A stretch of DNA of 6,293 nt from an uncultured Novosphingobium sp. (GCA_937860195.1 CALMBN010000317.1:1-6293), one strand, 5' to 3'; shown: positions 1-6,024, numbered from the stretch's first letter. Notes: generated by a model from the letters alone, not told the origin. Made by a program: numbers and translations.

Positions 1-182
1 TCGAGCGCGCGCTTTCGCCTCGCCCAACGGTGACGATAACCGCCCGCTGTGCACCGATGTGGCTGCCTTTGGCTCCATGTCCGGCCAGGAATGGCGTTCA
101 CCTGATTCTGGCCGTAACGGATTCGGGCAAGCCCGCACTAACCCGTTATCGCCGGATTGTGGTGGAGGTTGGCACCGAATGA
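1..182 (+). CDS. C-terminal end of a DUF1593/Sde182-like protein (partial)
   Basis: The reading frame starting at base 3 is open from the window edge to a TGA at 180-182, giving 59 visible residues. The end of the protein reads VHLILAVTDSGKPALTRYRR followed by IVVEVGTE. The pattern of an HLIL-VTD strand, a G-x-PALTRYRR turn and a final hydrophobic IVVEV strand matches my recollection of the C-terminal Ig-like domain of DUF1593 (Sde182, cellulose-binding-like) proteins. Many of these are secreted and act around carbohydrate utilisation. The residues before about position 27 (PRPTVTITARCAPMWLPLAP) are less recognisable. The gene begins outside the window, so its start, signal peptide and main domain cannot be judged. 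It runs in the same direction as the molybdenum-hydroxylase operon, but about 120 bases separate them and nothing suggests a shared function. Alternative: the last strand pair of another Ig/cadherin-like secreted protein. Confidence 0.55.
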   Translation, partial: ERALSPRPTVTITARCAPMWLPLAPCPARNGVHLILAVTDSGKPALTRYRRIVVEVGTE

Positions 183-305
183 CCACATTCGCCCACAGTC
201 ATGCACGCCGGACATTGGCCGATGCTGAATTGGACCCCTTTTAGTTCTGCAATGTCAGGCTTAGTCTGCGTCGGAGTGAATCGTCCGGCACCCAGGAGAT
301 ATCGA
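183..305 (+). promoter_or_regulatory. Leader and presumed promoter region of the molybdenum-hydroxylase operon
   Basis: This non-coding gap between the upstream stop codon and the first ATG of the operon is the only place for an operon promoter unless transcription reads through. No convincing -35/-10 pair stands out. A TTGGAC at 230-235 has no good -10 partner at normal spacing. Two similar words, TTAGTTCTGC at 241-250 and TTAGTCTGC at 261-269, start exactly 20 bases apart. They could be half-sites for a regulator on one face of the helix, but the match is short. No terminator hairpin with a T-run was found after the upstream gene. Confidence 0.3.
294..298 (+). promoter_or_regulatory. Shine-Dalgarno AGGAG that fixes the small-subunit start
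   Basis: AGGAG lies 7 bases before the ATG at 306. The same frame is open further upstream to an ATG at 201, but the ferredoxin fold begins directly at 306 (MVTITVNG) and the ATG at 201 has no comparable site. The short start is therefore preferred. Confidence 0.75.
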
Positions 306-827
306 ATGGTCACGATCACCGTAAACGGAAATCAGCGCGAAGTGAGCGCTTCCGAGGATACGCCGCTGCTCTATGTCCTGCGCAATGAGCTGGGCGTGAT
401 GACTCCCAAATTCGGTTGCGGTCTGGCGCAATGCGGGGCCTGCTCTGTGCTGCTTGGCGGTGAGGAAATCCGCGCCTGCATCACGCCGCTTTCTGCGCTG
501 GAAGGCAAGGAGGTGACCACGGTTGAGGGCCTGCCGGACCGCTGGACCAAAGCCAGAGGCCTCGCACCCGATCCCGAGCGGCTCCACCCGGTTCAGCAGG
601 CCTGGGTCGATGAGCAGGTGCCGCAATGCGGGATTTGCCAGTTCGGGATGATGATCAAGATCACCGAGCTGCTCGAAAAGAACCCCAAACCCAGCGATGC
701 TGAGATCAAGGCCGCGCTGACCACCTCGGGCCCATCACCGCACCTTTGCCGCTGCGGGTCTTATGCCGCGATCCTTGACGGTGCGCACCGCGCCGCTGTG
801 CTGGCTTCACAGGGAGGCGCAAAATGA
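306..827 (+). CDS. [2Fe-2S] small subunit of an IorA-type molybdenum hydroxylase
   Basis: This 173-residue electron-transfer subunit carries electrons from the molybdenum site of the large subunit through two [2Fe-2S] clusters. The N-terminal plant-ferredoxin domain (about 1-75) has the cluster cysteines C38, C43, C46 and C58 in the order FGCGLAQCGAC...RAC. The C-terminal helical [2Fe-2S]-binding domain (about 90-165) has C108, C111, C148 and C150 in QCGIC and HLCRC. All eight ligands are present and the length is normal for the family. The QCGICQFGMM form and the absence of an FAD-domain gene nearby fit the isoquinoline 1-oxidoreductase alpha-subunit group rather than FAD-containing xanthine dehydrogenases. 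It has no signal peptide of its own, so it would be exported, if at all, in complex with the Tat-bearing large subunit. Its TGA overlaps the next ATG (ATGA), indicating translational coupling. The family call is very secure; the substrate is unknown. Confidence 0.95.
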   Translation: MVTITVNGNQREVSASEDTPLLYVLRNELGVMTPKFGCGLAQCGACSVLLGGEEIRACITPLSALEGKEVTTVEGLPDRWTKARGLAPDPERLHPVQQAWVDEQVPQCGICQFGMMIKITELLEKNPKPSDAEIKAALTTSGPSPHLCRCGSYAAILDGAHRAAVLASQGGAK

Positions 828-3169
828 GCACCGCACCCGATCAGATCGAAGAAATCCTAATCCACGGCGCGCGGCTCACCCAGGTCAGTCGTCGCGGCTT
901 CCTTGGCGCTGGCGGCGCGCTGATCGTCGCAATGGGCATTGCGCCTGAGCTGGCCAAAGCGGCCGGGAGCGGCTCGCTCGATGCCGCAAAACCGGCCAGC
1001 TGGATTGAAATCCATGCCGATGGTACCTTCCTGATCCGCACTGGCAAGTGTGATTTCGGGCAAAGCTCGATCTATACCGCTTATCGCCAGATTGCAGCGG
1101 AGGAGCTGTCGATCCCGGTCGAAGCGATCACCACCGTTGTATCGGGCGATACCGACACCACTCCCGATGGCGGTGGCACGTTCGGGCTGCTGCGTTACGC
1201 CGGGAACAACCTGCGCAAGGCAGCCGCCTATACCCGTGAGGCCGTGCTTGAGCTTGCGGCGAAGCGGTTCGGCGTTCCGCGTTCAGGCGTGTCGGTGGCA
1301 AACGGCGCTATTTCAGGCGGTGGACAGACAGCCAGCTACGCCGAAATCGTTGCCGGGCAGGACCTGCGTCTGATCATCCCGGTCGCGGGCGAGGTGACCG
1401 GATTCGCGGGGCTGTTCGTGACCGGTGACCCGCCACTGAAGAAGCCCGCCGACTATACCGTGGTGGGCCAGCCGGTGACCAACCCGATCATCCGGCCCAA
1501 GGTATCAGGCAAGACCGTGTGGGTCGGCGATGTCAAACTGCCCGGCATGCTCCATGCGCGGGTGATCCACCCGGCCACTCTGGGATCGACACTGGTCGAA
1601 CCCGGCAAGCTCGATAGCGCTGTTTATCCGGGTGCCAGGCTGGTCAGGATCGGCAATCTGCTGGCGGTGGTTTCGCCGGACGAATGGCAAGCCGTATCGG
1701 CGGCTCTGGCCGTTGCTGCCGAAACCAGGTGGAGCGACTGGAAAGGCCTGCCTGGATCGGAAAGGCTGCTCGACCATTTGCAAAATAAGGTCGATTGGAC
1801 CAAAATCACCCCGACCAAAAGCAAGTTCAGCAAGGGTGATTTCGCCGCCACTGCCGGCGCAAAGACTCACACTGCGACCTATTTCATGCCTTACAAGAAG
1901 CATGCCCCGATCGGCCCGACTGTCTCACTTGCTGATGTCCAGCCGGACGGCTCTGTTGTGCTCCACACCCACACTCAGAACCCGCAGTTCCTGCGCGCGG
2001 GGATCGCCAGGATGCTTGGCAAAGGCAACGACGCGGTGGTGGTCAAGACCTATCCCGGACCAGGACATTTCGGGCGCTCGAACGGCGGCAATGCCGGATC
2101 GGAATGCGAAGCCGTGCTGCTCTCACGCGAACTGGGCGTTCCCGTCCGGGTGCAATGGATGCGGGCAGACGACATGCAGTGGTCGACCCAAAGCTCGACA
2201 ATGGTTTCCGAAATCAGCATCAAACTGGACCCTGCCGGTAAGATCGCGGCCTATCAGAGTGTTCCCTCTGGCCCGCCGATGCAGGATGACCGGCTGATCG
2301 GGGCGCTGCTGGCCGGTCTTCCCGCCATCGATCCACCGCACGAGAAGAACCCGGTTCCAGTCCACACCACCCAGATCGGGATTGCCGATGCCTGGGTCTA
2401 TGGGACGGTCACTACCGTTTCCGAAACCGGCCGGGGCACGCCGCAGCTGGGGCAGATCGAATCGCCGCTCGCAGTCGGCCTGCGCGACCATTCGATGCGC
2501 ACCCCGATCCAGTTCCAGCAAAACTTCCCGCGCGAAGTGGCGATCAGCGAGGCTGCATCGCTTGCCGGGAAAGATGCACTTCAGTTCCGGATCGATCACA
2601 CCGACGATCTGCGGGTCAAGGCGGTGCTCGAACGGTTGCGCACAGAAGACGGCTGGGATTCGCGTCCCTCCCCCGCCCCCAAGGCCAACGCCAAAGGCAA
2701 GGCAGTCGTGCGCGGACGAGGGGTTTCGATGATGCTGCGCGACAACGGCTATTGGGCCTGCGCTGCGCATGTTGCAGTCACCCCTGAAACTGGCGAGGTG
2801 AAGGTCGAGCGGATCACTCTGGTCGCCGATCCCGGCATTGTCGTGAACCCGCTGCAACTGCGCCGGCAGGTTCAGGCCGGATGCCTGATGGGGGTCAGTG
2901 AAGCGTTGCACGAAGAGGTGACCTTCGACGAAGGTGCGATCACCAGCACCGACTGGTCAGGCTATCCAATTCTCACCATGGCCGAAATGCCCGATCTGAA
3001 GATCGTGATTGCACCGTGGGCCGGGGCAGAAATCTATGGTCAGGGTTCCGAAAGCGCCAATGCCCTCGCCGCTCCCGCAATTGCCGGTGCGTTTCACGAT
3101 GCGACCGGCAAACCTGCCCGCCGCCTGCCGCTGAAGCCGGACTATGTCAAAGCGATGCTCAAGGCGTGA
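824..3169 (+). CDS. Molybdopterin-binding large subunit, IorB-like, with Tat signal
   Basis: This 781-residue catalytic subunit of a molybdenum hydroxylase (xanthine dehydrogenase family, IorB-like) would hydroxylate or oxidise an aromatic heterocycle or aldehyde using water. Residues 22-46 are a twin-arginine signal: SRRGFLGAGG, a hydrophobic stretch, then ELAKA before the mature region. The mature part begins with a molybdopterin-binding segment (about 59-150) containing GKCDFGQ, the helix AYRQIAAEEL and SGDTDTTPDGGGTFG. A second such domain starts near 222 (RPKVSGKTVWVGDVKLPGML). The glycine-rich active-site region is PGPGHFGRSNGG (411-422), followed by SRELGVPVRVQWMRADDMQW. Near the C-terminus, GQGSESANALAAPAIAG (739-755) holds E743 in the place of the catalytic glutamate; the typical text there is GxGEP, so the local sequence is slightly unusual. 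The closing ATGKPARRLPL is typical. No frameshift is visible. The gene overlaps its neighbours by 4 bases on each side. With no FAD subunit and a Tat signal, a periplasmic cytochrome is the expected acceptor. Confidence 0.93.
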   Translation: MSTAPDQIEEILIHGARLTQVSRRGFLGAGGALIVAMGIAPELAKAAGSGSLDAAKPASWIEIHADGTFLIRTGKCDFGQSSIYTAYRQIAAEELSIPVEAITTVVSGDTDTTPDGGGTFGLLRYAGNNLRKAAAYTREAVLELAAKRFGVPRSGVSVANGAISGGGQTASYAEIVAGQDLRLIIPVAGEVTGFAGLFVTGDPPLKKPADYTVVGQPVTNPIIRPKVSGKTVWVGDVKLPGMLHARVIHPATLGSTLVEPGKLDSAVYPGARLVRIGNLLAVVSPDEWQAVSAALAVAAETRWSDWKGLPGSERLLDHLQNKVDWTKITPTKSKFSKGDFAATAGAKTHTATYFMPYKKHAPIGPTVSLADVQPDGSVVLHTHTQNPQFLRAGIARMLGKGNDAVVVKTYPGPGHFGRSNGGNAGSECEAVLLSRELGVPVRVQWMRADDMQWSTQSSTMVSEISIKLDPAGKIAAYQSVPSGPPMQDDRLIGALLAGLPAIDPPHEKNPVPVHTTQIGIADAWVYGTVTTVSETGRGTPQLGQIESPLAVGLRDHSMRTPIQFQQNFPREVAISEAASLAGKDALQFRIDHTDDLRVKAVLERLRTEDGWDSRPSPAPKANAKGKAVVRGRGVSMMLRDNGYWACAAHVAVTPETGEVKVERITLVADPGIVVNPLQLRRQVQAGCLMGVSEALHEEVTFDEGAITSTDWSGYPILTMAEMPDLKIVIAPWAGAEIYGQGSESANALAAPAIAGAFHDATGKPARRLPLKPDYVKAMLKA

Positions 3170-4107
3170 TCGCAGCTTCGCCATTGGCCGTGCTCGAACA
3201 GGCGCTGGACTGGCTTGAGCTAGGCGAGTCAGTCGCGCTGGTGACGCTGGTGGGGATCGAGGGCAGCGCCTCACGCTCGCTCGGCACCCAGATGGCCGTG
3301 ACATCCACTGGCCGTTCGATCGGCTCGTTCTCAGGCGGATGCATCGAAACGGCGATTGTTGCAGAGGCGCAGAAAATGCTGGAAGCCGGGTTCGGGCGGA
3401 CAGTGCGGTTCGGGCTGGGATCGCCTTACATCGACGTTCGCCTGCCCTGCGGTGGCGGGATCGACTTGCTGTTCACACCCCGGCCCAGCCCTGCCGTGCT
3501 GCGGGAGGCAATCGGCCGGTTGCAAGCCCGGCAAAGCAGCCGGCTGTTTGTTTCCGCCAAAGAAGTCGGATGGAGCATCCCGGGATTTGCGCTCGACCTT
3601 TTCCCGCCGCTGCGGATTGTGGCCTTGGGACAAGGCGAAGACCTTTCAGCCTTTGTCCGCCTGGCGGCATCTTTCGGGGCCGAAATCGAAGCCCATTCGC
3701 CGCAAGCCGATCTGGTCGAGGAGCTACGTCGGCAGGGACACGCAGCACGGCCCCTGTCGCATCTGAACGGATTGCAAGAGCTGACCGGTGACCCATGGAC
3801 CGCGTTCGTTTTCCTGTTCCACGACCGCAATTGGGAAGACGCGCTGTTGCCGCGGGCCCTTCGTCAGCCCGCGCTTTTTTGCGGCGCGATTGGCAGTCTG
3901 CGGACCCATGAAGCAAGACTTCAACGGTTGCGGGCAGCAGGCTGCGGCGAAGCGGCCCTCGCCCGGCTATCCGGCCATATCGGCTTGATCCCGGCGACGC
4001 GCGATCCGGCGACGCTGGCGCTGTCGATCCTGGCTGAACTTGCAGACCGTTATGTTCAGGCCTGCGCTTCTGAGCCTGCCGTCACCCGGCTGGCGGTTGC
4101 CGGTTAA
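3166..4107 (+). CDS. xdhC: XdhC-family molybdenum cofactor maturation/insertion factor
   Basis: XdhC-family proteins bind the molybdenum cofactor, support its sulfuration and deliver it to xanthine-dehydrogenase-type enzymes in the cytoplasm before export. I chose the GTG at 3166, which overlaps the preceding TGA (GTGA), giving 313 residues. The frame is open further upstream, but only as a shadow inside the large-subunit gene. The N-terminal XdhC/CoxI domain shows EGSASRSLGTQMAV, GSFSGGCIE with C59, and LPCGGGIDLLF with C95, the conserved cysteine motifs of the family. The C-terminal Rossmann-like domain starts at about 149 (LRIVALGQG) and includes FLFHDRNWEDALLPRAL, FCGAIGSLRTHEARLQRL and LSGHIGLIPATRDPATLALS, matching the usual XdhC C-terminal signature. 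Its place as third gene of the operon argues that it serves this enzyme specifically. Its last 26 bases overlap the end of the convergent mocA-like gene. Confidence 0.92.
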   Translation: MIAASPLAVLEQALDWLELGESVALVTLVGIEGSASRSLGTQMAVTSTGRSIGSFSGGCIETAIVAEAQKMLEAGFGRTVRFGLGSPYIDVRLPCGGGIDLLFTPRPSPAVLREAIGRLQARQSSRLFVSAKEVGWSIPGFALDLFPPLRIVALGQGEDLSAFVRLAASFGAEIEAHSPQADLVEELRRQGHAARPLSHLNGLQELTGDPWTAFVFLFHDRNWEDALLPRALRQPALFCGAIGSLRTHEARLQRLRAAGCGEAALARLSGHIGLIPATRDPATLALSILAELADRYVQACASEPAVTRLAVAG

Positions 4108-4648
4108 GGTCCGCCAAGTCCCAGGGCGTATCGACATCGCGTAATTCGCACGCCGATACGGCAAGCGTCGCCGCCTCGCGTAGCAAGGCCCGCGCGCCCT
4201 TGTCGCCATCCAGCTGTTCAAGCCTGGCGAACAGCTCCCTGCCAAAACAAGCCGGTGGACCAAAGGTGTCGTCACCATACTGGCACGCACTGGAACCGCC
4301 CATCGAGGCCAGTTCGATCAGCCGCAGCAAAGTCCCGGCTGAGACAAACGGCATGTCGCCCAGCATGATCAGCAGTTGCCTGGCCCCAGCCCTTTGAGCA
4401 TGCTGCGCGGCGAGCGCAATCGAACTGCCCAGTCCGCGCACCGGATCGGGGTTTGTGATTGTCGTCACAGCGCCGAATTTCAGAAAGGTCGGCTGATCAG
4501 GCCCTGTAACGTAGACCACAGGAACGCCAAGCGTCAGCGCAGTTTCAACCGGCCAAATCCCCAAGGGCCGCCCATGAAGCTGGGCTTCCAGCTTGCATGA
4601 CCCAAACCGCCGCGCAAGCCCTGCACCAAGGATCGCGACGACGGTCAA
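4082..4648 (-). CDS. mocA: MocA-like molybdenum cofactor cytidylyltransferase
   Basis: This NTP-transferase (MobA-like, NTP_transf_3) protein of 188 residues is predicted to join CMP from CTP to molybdopterin to make molybdopterin cytosine dinucleotide, the cofactor form used by bacterial xanthine-dehydrogenase-family enzymes. The nucleotide-binding signature is at the N-terminus: VVAILGAGLARRFGSCKL (3-20), with glycines, arginines and K19 as expected. NPDPVRGLGSSIALA (67-81) and LIMLGDMPFV (93-102, with the metal-binding aspartate) follow. GPPACFGRELFARLEQL and GDKGARALL sit in the usual later positions, and DVDTPWDL closes the domain. The start is TTG at 4646-4648. No ATG or GTG lies nearby in frame, and the first beta-strand begins right there. 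It sits 10 bases after the cytochrome stop, so translation is probably coupled. GUA/MobA specificity is less likely because of the context next to xdhC and the hydroxylase genes. Confidence 0.9.
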   Translation of the reverse strand: MTVVAILGAGLARRFGSCKLEAQLHGRPLGIWPVETALTLGVPVVYVTGPDQPTFLKFGAVTTITNPDPVRGLGSSIALAAQHAQRAGARQLLIMLGDMPFVSAGTLLRLIELASMGGSSACQYGDDTFGPPACFGRELFARLEQLDGDKGARALLREAATLAVSACELRDVDTPWDLADLNRQPPAG

Positions 4649-4658
4649 CGGCGTCCGA

Positions 4659-5051
4659 TCAAGGCACCGGCTTTTTGAGGTAGGCGATCAGCGCCTTGCG
4701 GTCAGCCGGATTGGCCATTCCGGCGTAGATCATCGTCGTGCCGGGAACCAGCGTCGCGGGACGGGTTAGGAACTTGTCCAGGTTCGCCTCGGACCAAACC
4801 ATATTTTTGGCCTTGAGCGCAGCGGAATACTTGAAGCCAGCAACGACGCCGGACCGGCGCTTGACGATGCCTTGCAGGTGTGGCCCCAGTCTGGCGGGAG
4901 CGGTTGCGCTGACCGTATGGCAGGCAGCGCAAGCCGCGAACAATTGCTTGCCGCGCACTGCCGGACTTGGGGTCTGGGCTGTTAGTCCTGACCCCAGCAA
5001 AACCAGCATCACTATGCTTGCCGTGGCAATCACGGGCGAAATCAATCTCAT
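4659..5051 (-). CDS. Secreted class I cytochrome c, likely electron acceptor of the hydroxylase
   Basis: This is a 130-residue single-haem cytochrome. Residues 1-25 form a Sec signal peptide with a long hydrophobic core (ATASIVMLVLLGSGLTAQ), so the mature protein is periplasmic. Haem is attached at C41-A-A-C44-H45, and H45 is the first axial ligand. M107 in PGTTMIYAG is the likely sixth ligand. GPHLQGIVKRRSG and AGFKYSAALK are the usual segments of cytochrome c2/c550-like proteins, and the final helix is PADRKALIAYLKKP. Length is normal for the class. The frame is open upstream to a TTG at 5097-5099, but the ATG at 5049-5051 starts a standard signal peptide and has a good ribosome site, so the short form is chosen. 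It is first in an operon with mocA and faces the Tat-exported hydroxylase genes. IorAB-type enzymes lack FAD and commonly pass electrons to c-type cytochromes, so the partnership is a strong inference. Confidence 0.93.
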   Translation of the reverse strand: MRLISPVIATASIVMLVLLGSGLTAQTPSPAVRGKQLFAACAACHTVSATAPARLGPHLQGIVKRRSGVVAGFKYSAALKAKNMVWSEANLDKFLTRPATLVPGTTMIYAGMANPADRKALIAYLKKPVP

Positions 5052-5057
5052 GGCGGG

Positions 5058-5064
5058 CCCTTTT
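5058..5064 (-). promoter_or_regulatory. Ribosome-binding site AAAAGGG of the cytochrome gene
   Basis: Read on the - strand, AAAAGGG lies 6 bases before the ATG at 5049-5051. It supports that start over the upstream TTG/ATG candidates in the same frame, which would put 16 polar residues before the signal peptide. Confidence 0.6.
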
Positions 5065-5070
5065 CGGCGA

Positions 5071-5099
5071 ATAGATATGCACTGCATGGACATCGTCAA
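5071..5099 (-). promoter_or_regulatory. Candidate promoter of the cytochrome-mocA operon with an internal dyad
   Basis: On the - strand TTGACG (5099-5094) is followed after 17 bases by ATCTAT (5076-5071), a fair match to the housekeeping pattern in alphaproteobacteria. The spacer contains ATGCACTGCAT (5077-5087), a perfect inverted repeat of 5+1+5 bases and thus a possible operator. The start of transcription would fall near 5064, giving a very short leader that begins at the ribosome-binding site. This is why confidence is only moderate. Confidence 0.4.
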
Positions 5100-5350
5100 A
5101 TTACACCGCGATGAACGACTGCCAAGCTCAACTGAGTCCTACCGAACCAATCGCTTGCCGACAAGTTGGCCTGCGACCAATGGACGGAAACTTGCGCACG
5201 CGCTGCTGACAGGCACCTCCCTGGCCCCTTGGTCTCGTTGGCCTCAACCGCGCCGACCCCGCGGTTCGGTTACCTTCACCCAATTTTTTTCAAACTGCTT
5301 CGGTTGCGCCTTGGTCCGGCAGCGCTAGGTTGAGTGAGAAGGGGAATTCC
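5100..5350. other. Intergenic region without a recognisable gene
   Basis: No supportable gene lies between the cytochrome promoter and the quinone-oxidoreductase fragment; the whole gene-free stretch is 5052-5507. Visible items are an inverted repeat AACCGC (5246-5251) / GCGGTT (5261-5266) and a run of seven T at 5284-5290. The T-run is about 18 bases past the stem, too far for a convincing terminator. A weak TTGCGC-16-TAGGTT pair (5304-5331) could drive rightward transcription. GAAGGGG at 5338-5344 looks like a ribosome-binding site 6 bases before the ATG at 5351. This suggests that the region was once the promoter and leader of a gene starting at 5351. Confidence 0.4.
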
Positions 5351-5437
5351 ATGCGCGCGACTCAAGCCTTTATCGAGCAGGATTACGGTGACAGTGCATT
5401 TAATTATCTCCATCGCTCGACGCGGGAAAGACGTTAG
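5351..5437 (+). pseudogene. 5' stub of a quinone-oxidoreductase gene fused to a repeat element
   Basis: Bases 5351-5380 encode MRATQAFIEQ and match the first 30 bases of the gene at 6193 with a single difference (T versus A at the tyrosine/phenylalanine codon). Homology ends exactly where the repeat sequence begins at 5380/5381. The frame continues through the repeat for 18 more codons to a TAG at 5435-5437, giving a 28-codon chimeric frame with no family resemblance. A ribosome-site-like GAAGGGG precedes the ATG, so the stub may still be translated. I read it as the left-over 5' end of a quinone-oxidoreductase gene after an insertion or rearrangement. A truncated paralogue is the other possibility. 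Confidence 0.65.
5382..5405 (+). repeat. Repeat R, copy 1 (left arm of the palindrome)
   Basis: ATTACGGTGACAGTGCA plus TTTAATT. It differs from copy 2 at one base and from copy 3 at three. With the preceding G it begins GGATTACGG, as copy 3 does, and it abuts the quinone-oxidoreductase stub directly. Confidence 0.8.
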
Positions 5438-5462
5438 TCAAATCATTCTTTGAGACAAATGC

Positions 5463-5486
5463 AATTAAGTGCACTGTCACCGTAAT
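5463..5486 (-). repeat. Repeat R, copy 2 (right arm of the palindrome)
   Basis: On the - strand it reads ATTACGGTGACAGTGCA plus CTTAATT. The centre AGTGCACT is itself a perfect 8-base palindrome. Together with copy 3 it brackets the 153-codon gene in inverted orientation. Confidence 0.8.
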
Positions 5487-5507
5487 TTCAGATTGTAAGC
5501 TAACCGC

Positions 5508-5969
5508 CTATTTCTCTAAGAAGCCGAATAGCCTCCGAAAGAAGCCCTTTTGGGGCTGCACCTGTGAAGGCGATGGCCCAAATACGGCGGCGCCGGCAGC
5601 AGCGAATTGTGTGAAATCACTCTCGCCCATGCGTCCGGCTTCAACCTCGCGCTGAACTATCTCGTTAAGATCAGCTGGGTGGAACAACTCTGTTCCGCTG
5701 CGATGCAATGCCTCTTGGATGCACAGCGCATTCCAGTCCGCCTTTCGGGCGTTCTGGAAGGCTGCTGGATCACGGTCTTGGGCTACCAAGCCGCGCTCCA
5801 TCATATCTAGCAACGCCGCATACGCGGCCAGCAACGTGATGCGGCTAGTCTCGTCGAGCTGCTCTTTGAAAAGTGCCTGGAACCGTTCGCGCCAGTAAGG
5901 GAAATCGAGAGTCTGCCCCACCGGATGGGTTGTTAGCTCGTCGATCAGAAGTTCGGCTCTGGTATCCAT
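5508..5969 (-). CDS. Hypothetical 153-residue protein inside the repeat-flanked cassette
   Basis: I do not recognise the family. The frame runs from an ATG at 5967-5969 to a TAG at 5508-5510, and GGAG (5980-5977) lies 7 bases before the ATG. The sequence looks mostly alpha-helical, soluble and acidic in its first 120 residues. It includes the aromatic-rich LDFPYWRERFQALFKEQ (21-37) and an alanine/leucine helix around 45-60. A short AAAGAAV segment (123-129) leads to a proline/glutamine linker (132-140). The final residues KGFFRRLFGFLEK (141-153) form a basic amphipathic helix that could attach to a membrane or partner. There is no signal peptide, single cysteine C83 and no catalytic motif I can name. 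G+C is lower than in the metabolic genes: 31 of 60 bases in 5641-5700, against 41 of 60 in 2401-2460. Repeat R copies on both sides suggest that it travelled with them. The only competing frames are antisense shadows. Confidence 0.7.
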   Translation of the reverse strand: MDTRAELLIDELTTHPVGQTLDFPYWRERFQALFKEQLDETSRITLLAAYAALLDMMERGLVAQDRDPAAFQNARKADWNALCIQEALHRSGTELFHPADLNEIVQREVEAGRMGESDFTQFAAAGAAVFGPSPSQVQPQKGFFRRLFGFLEK

Positions 5970-5976
5970 TCAAATG

Positions 5977-5980
5977 CTCC
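5977..5980 (-). promoter_or_regulatory. Ribosome-binding site GGAG of the 153-residue protein
   Basis: GGAG on the - strand, 7 bases upstream of the ATG at 5967-5969, supports both the start choice and the reality of this otherwise unrecognised gene. Confidence 0.6.
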
Positions 5981-6024
5981 GTTGCCTATTGTCTGCCACA
6001 ACGCTGGTTTGCATTCAAATTTGG

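Larger units (their letters stand above)
5382..5486. mobile_element. 105-bp palindromic REPIN/MITE-like element
   Basis: Two 24-base arms in inverted orientation, 5382-5405 and 5463-5486, match at 23 of 24 positions. Each reads ATTACGGTGACAGTGCA followed by TTTAATT or CTTAATT. They enclose 57 bases with no coding content; a small TCAAA/TTTGA hairpin (5438-5453) lies in the middle. Transcribed, the whole could fold into a long hairpin. From memory, repeats with the ACGGTGACAGTGCACTTAATT-type word occur in many proteobacteria near COG1943 Y1 (RAYT/IS200-like) transposases as paired non-autonomous elements. No transposase is in this window. The element lies 21 bases past the stop of the 153-codon gene and could protect or terminate its transcript. 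Confidence 0.6.

Noticed and set aside
59..244. 61-codon + strand frame at the left edge
   Set aside because: It competes with the frame ending at 182, whose strand-turn-strand text looks like a real protein end; this one has no pattern.
201..305. Upstream extension of the small subunit to the ATG at 201
   Set aside because: The ferredoxin domain starts at 306 with a proper Shine-Dalgarno site; the extra 35 residues do not fit the family.
1632..2297. 221-codon + strand frame inside the large-subunit gene
   Set aside because: It is an out-of-frame shadow of conserved coding sequence, rich in arginine, proline and serine, with no family resemblance.
2123..2911. 262-codon open frame on the - strand inside the large-subunit gene
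   Set aside because: It is antisense to a clear molybdenum-hydroxylase gene; such long shadow frames are common in GC-rich DNA and its translation shows no domain.
3016..3165. Upstream extension of the XdhC gene
   Set aside because: These codons lie inside the large-subunit gene in another frame; the GTG at 3166 gives the normal domain start and a 4-base coupling overlap.
5246..5290. Rho-independent terminator
   Set aside because: The 6-base stem has a 9-base loop and the T-run lies about 18 bases beyond it.
4738..5328. 196-codon + strand frame across the cytochrome gene and its upstream region
   Set aside because: Two thirds is antisense to the cytochrome gene and its promoter; the rest has no recognisable protein pattern or ribosome-binding site.
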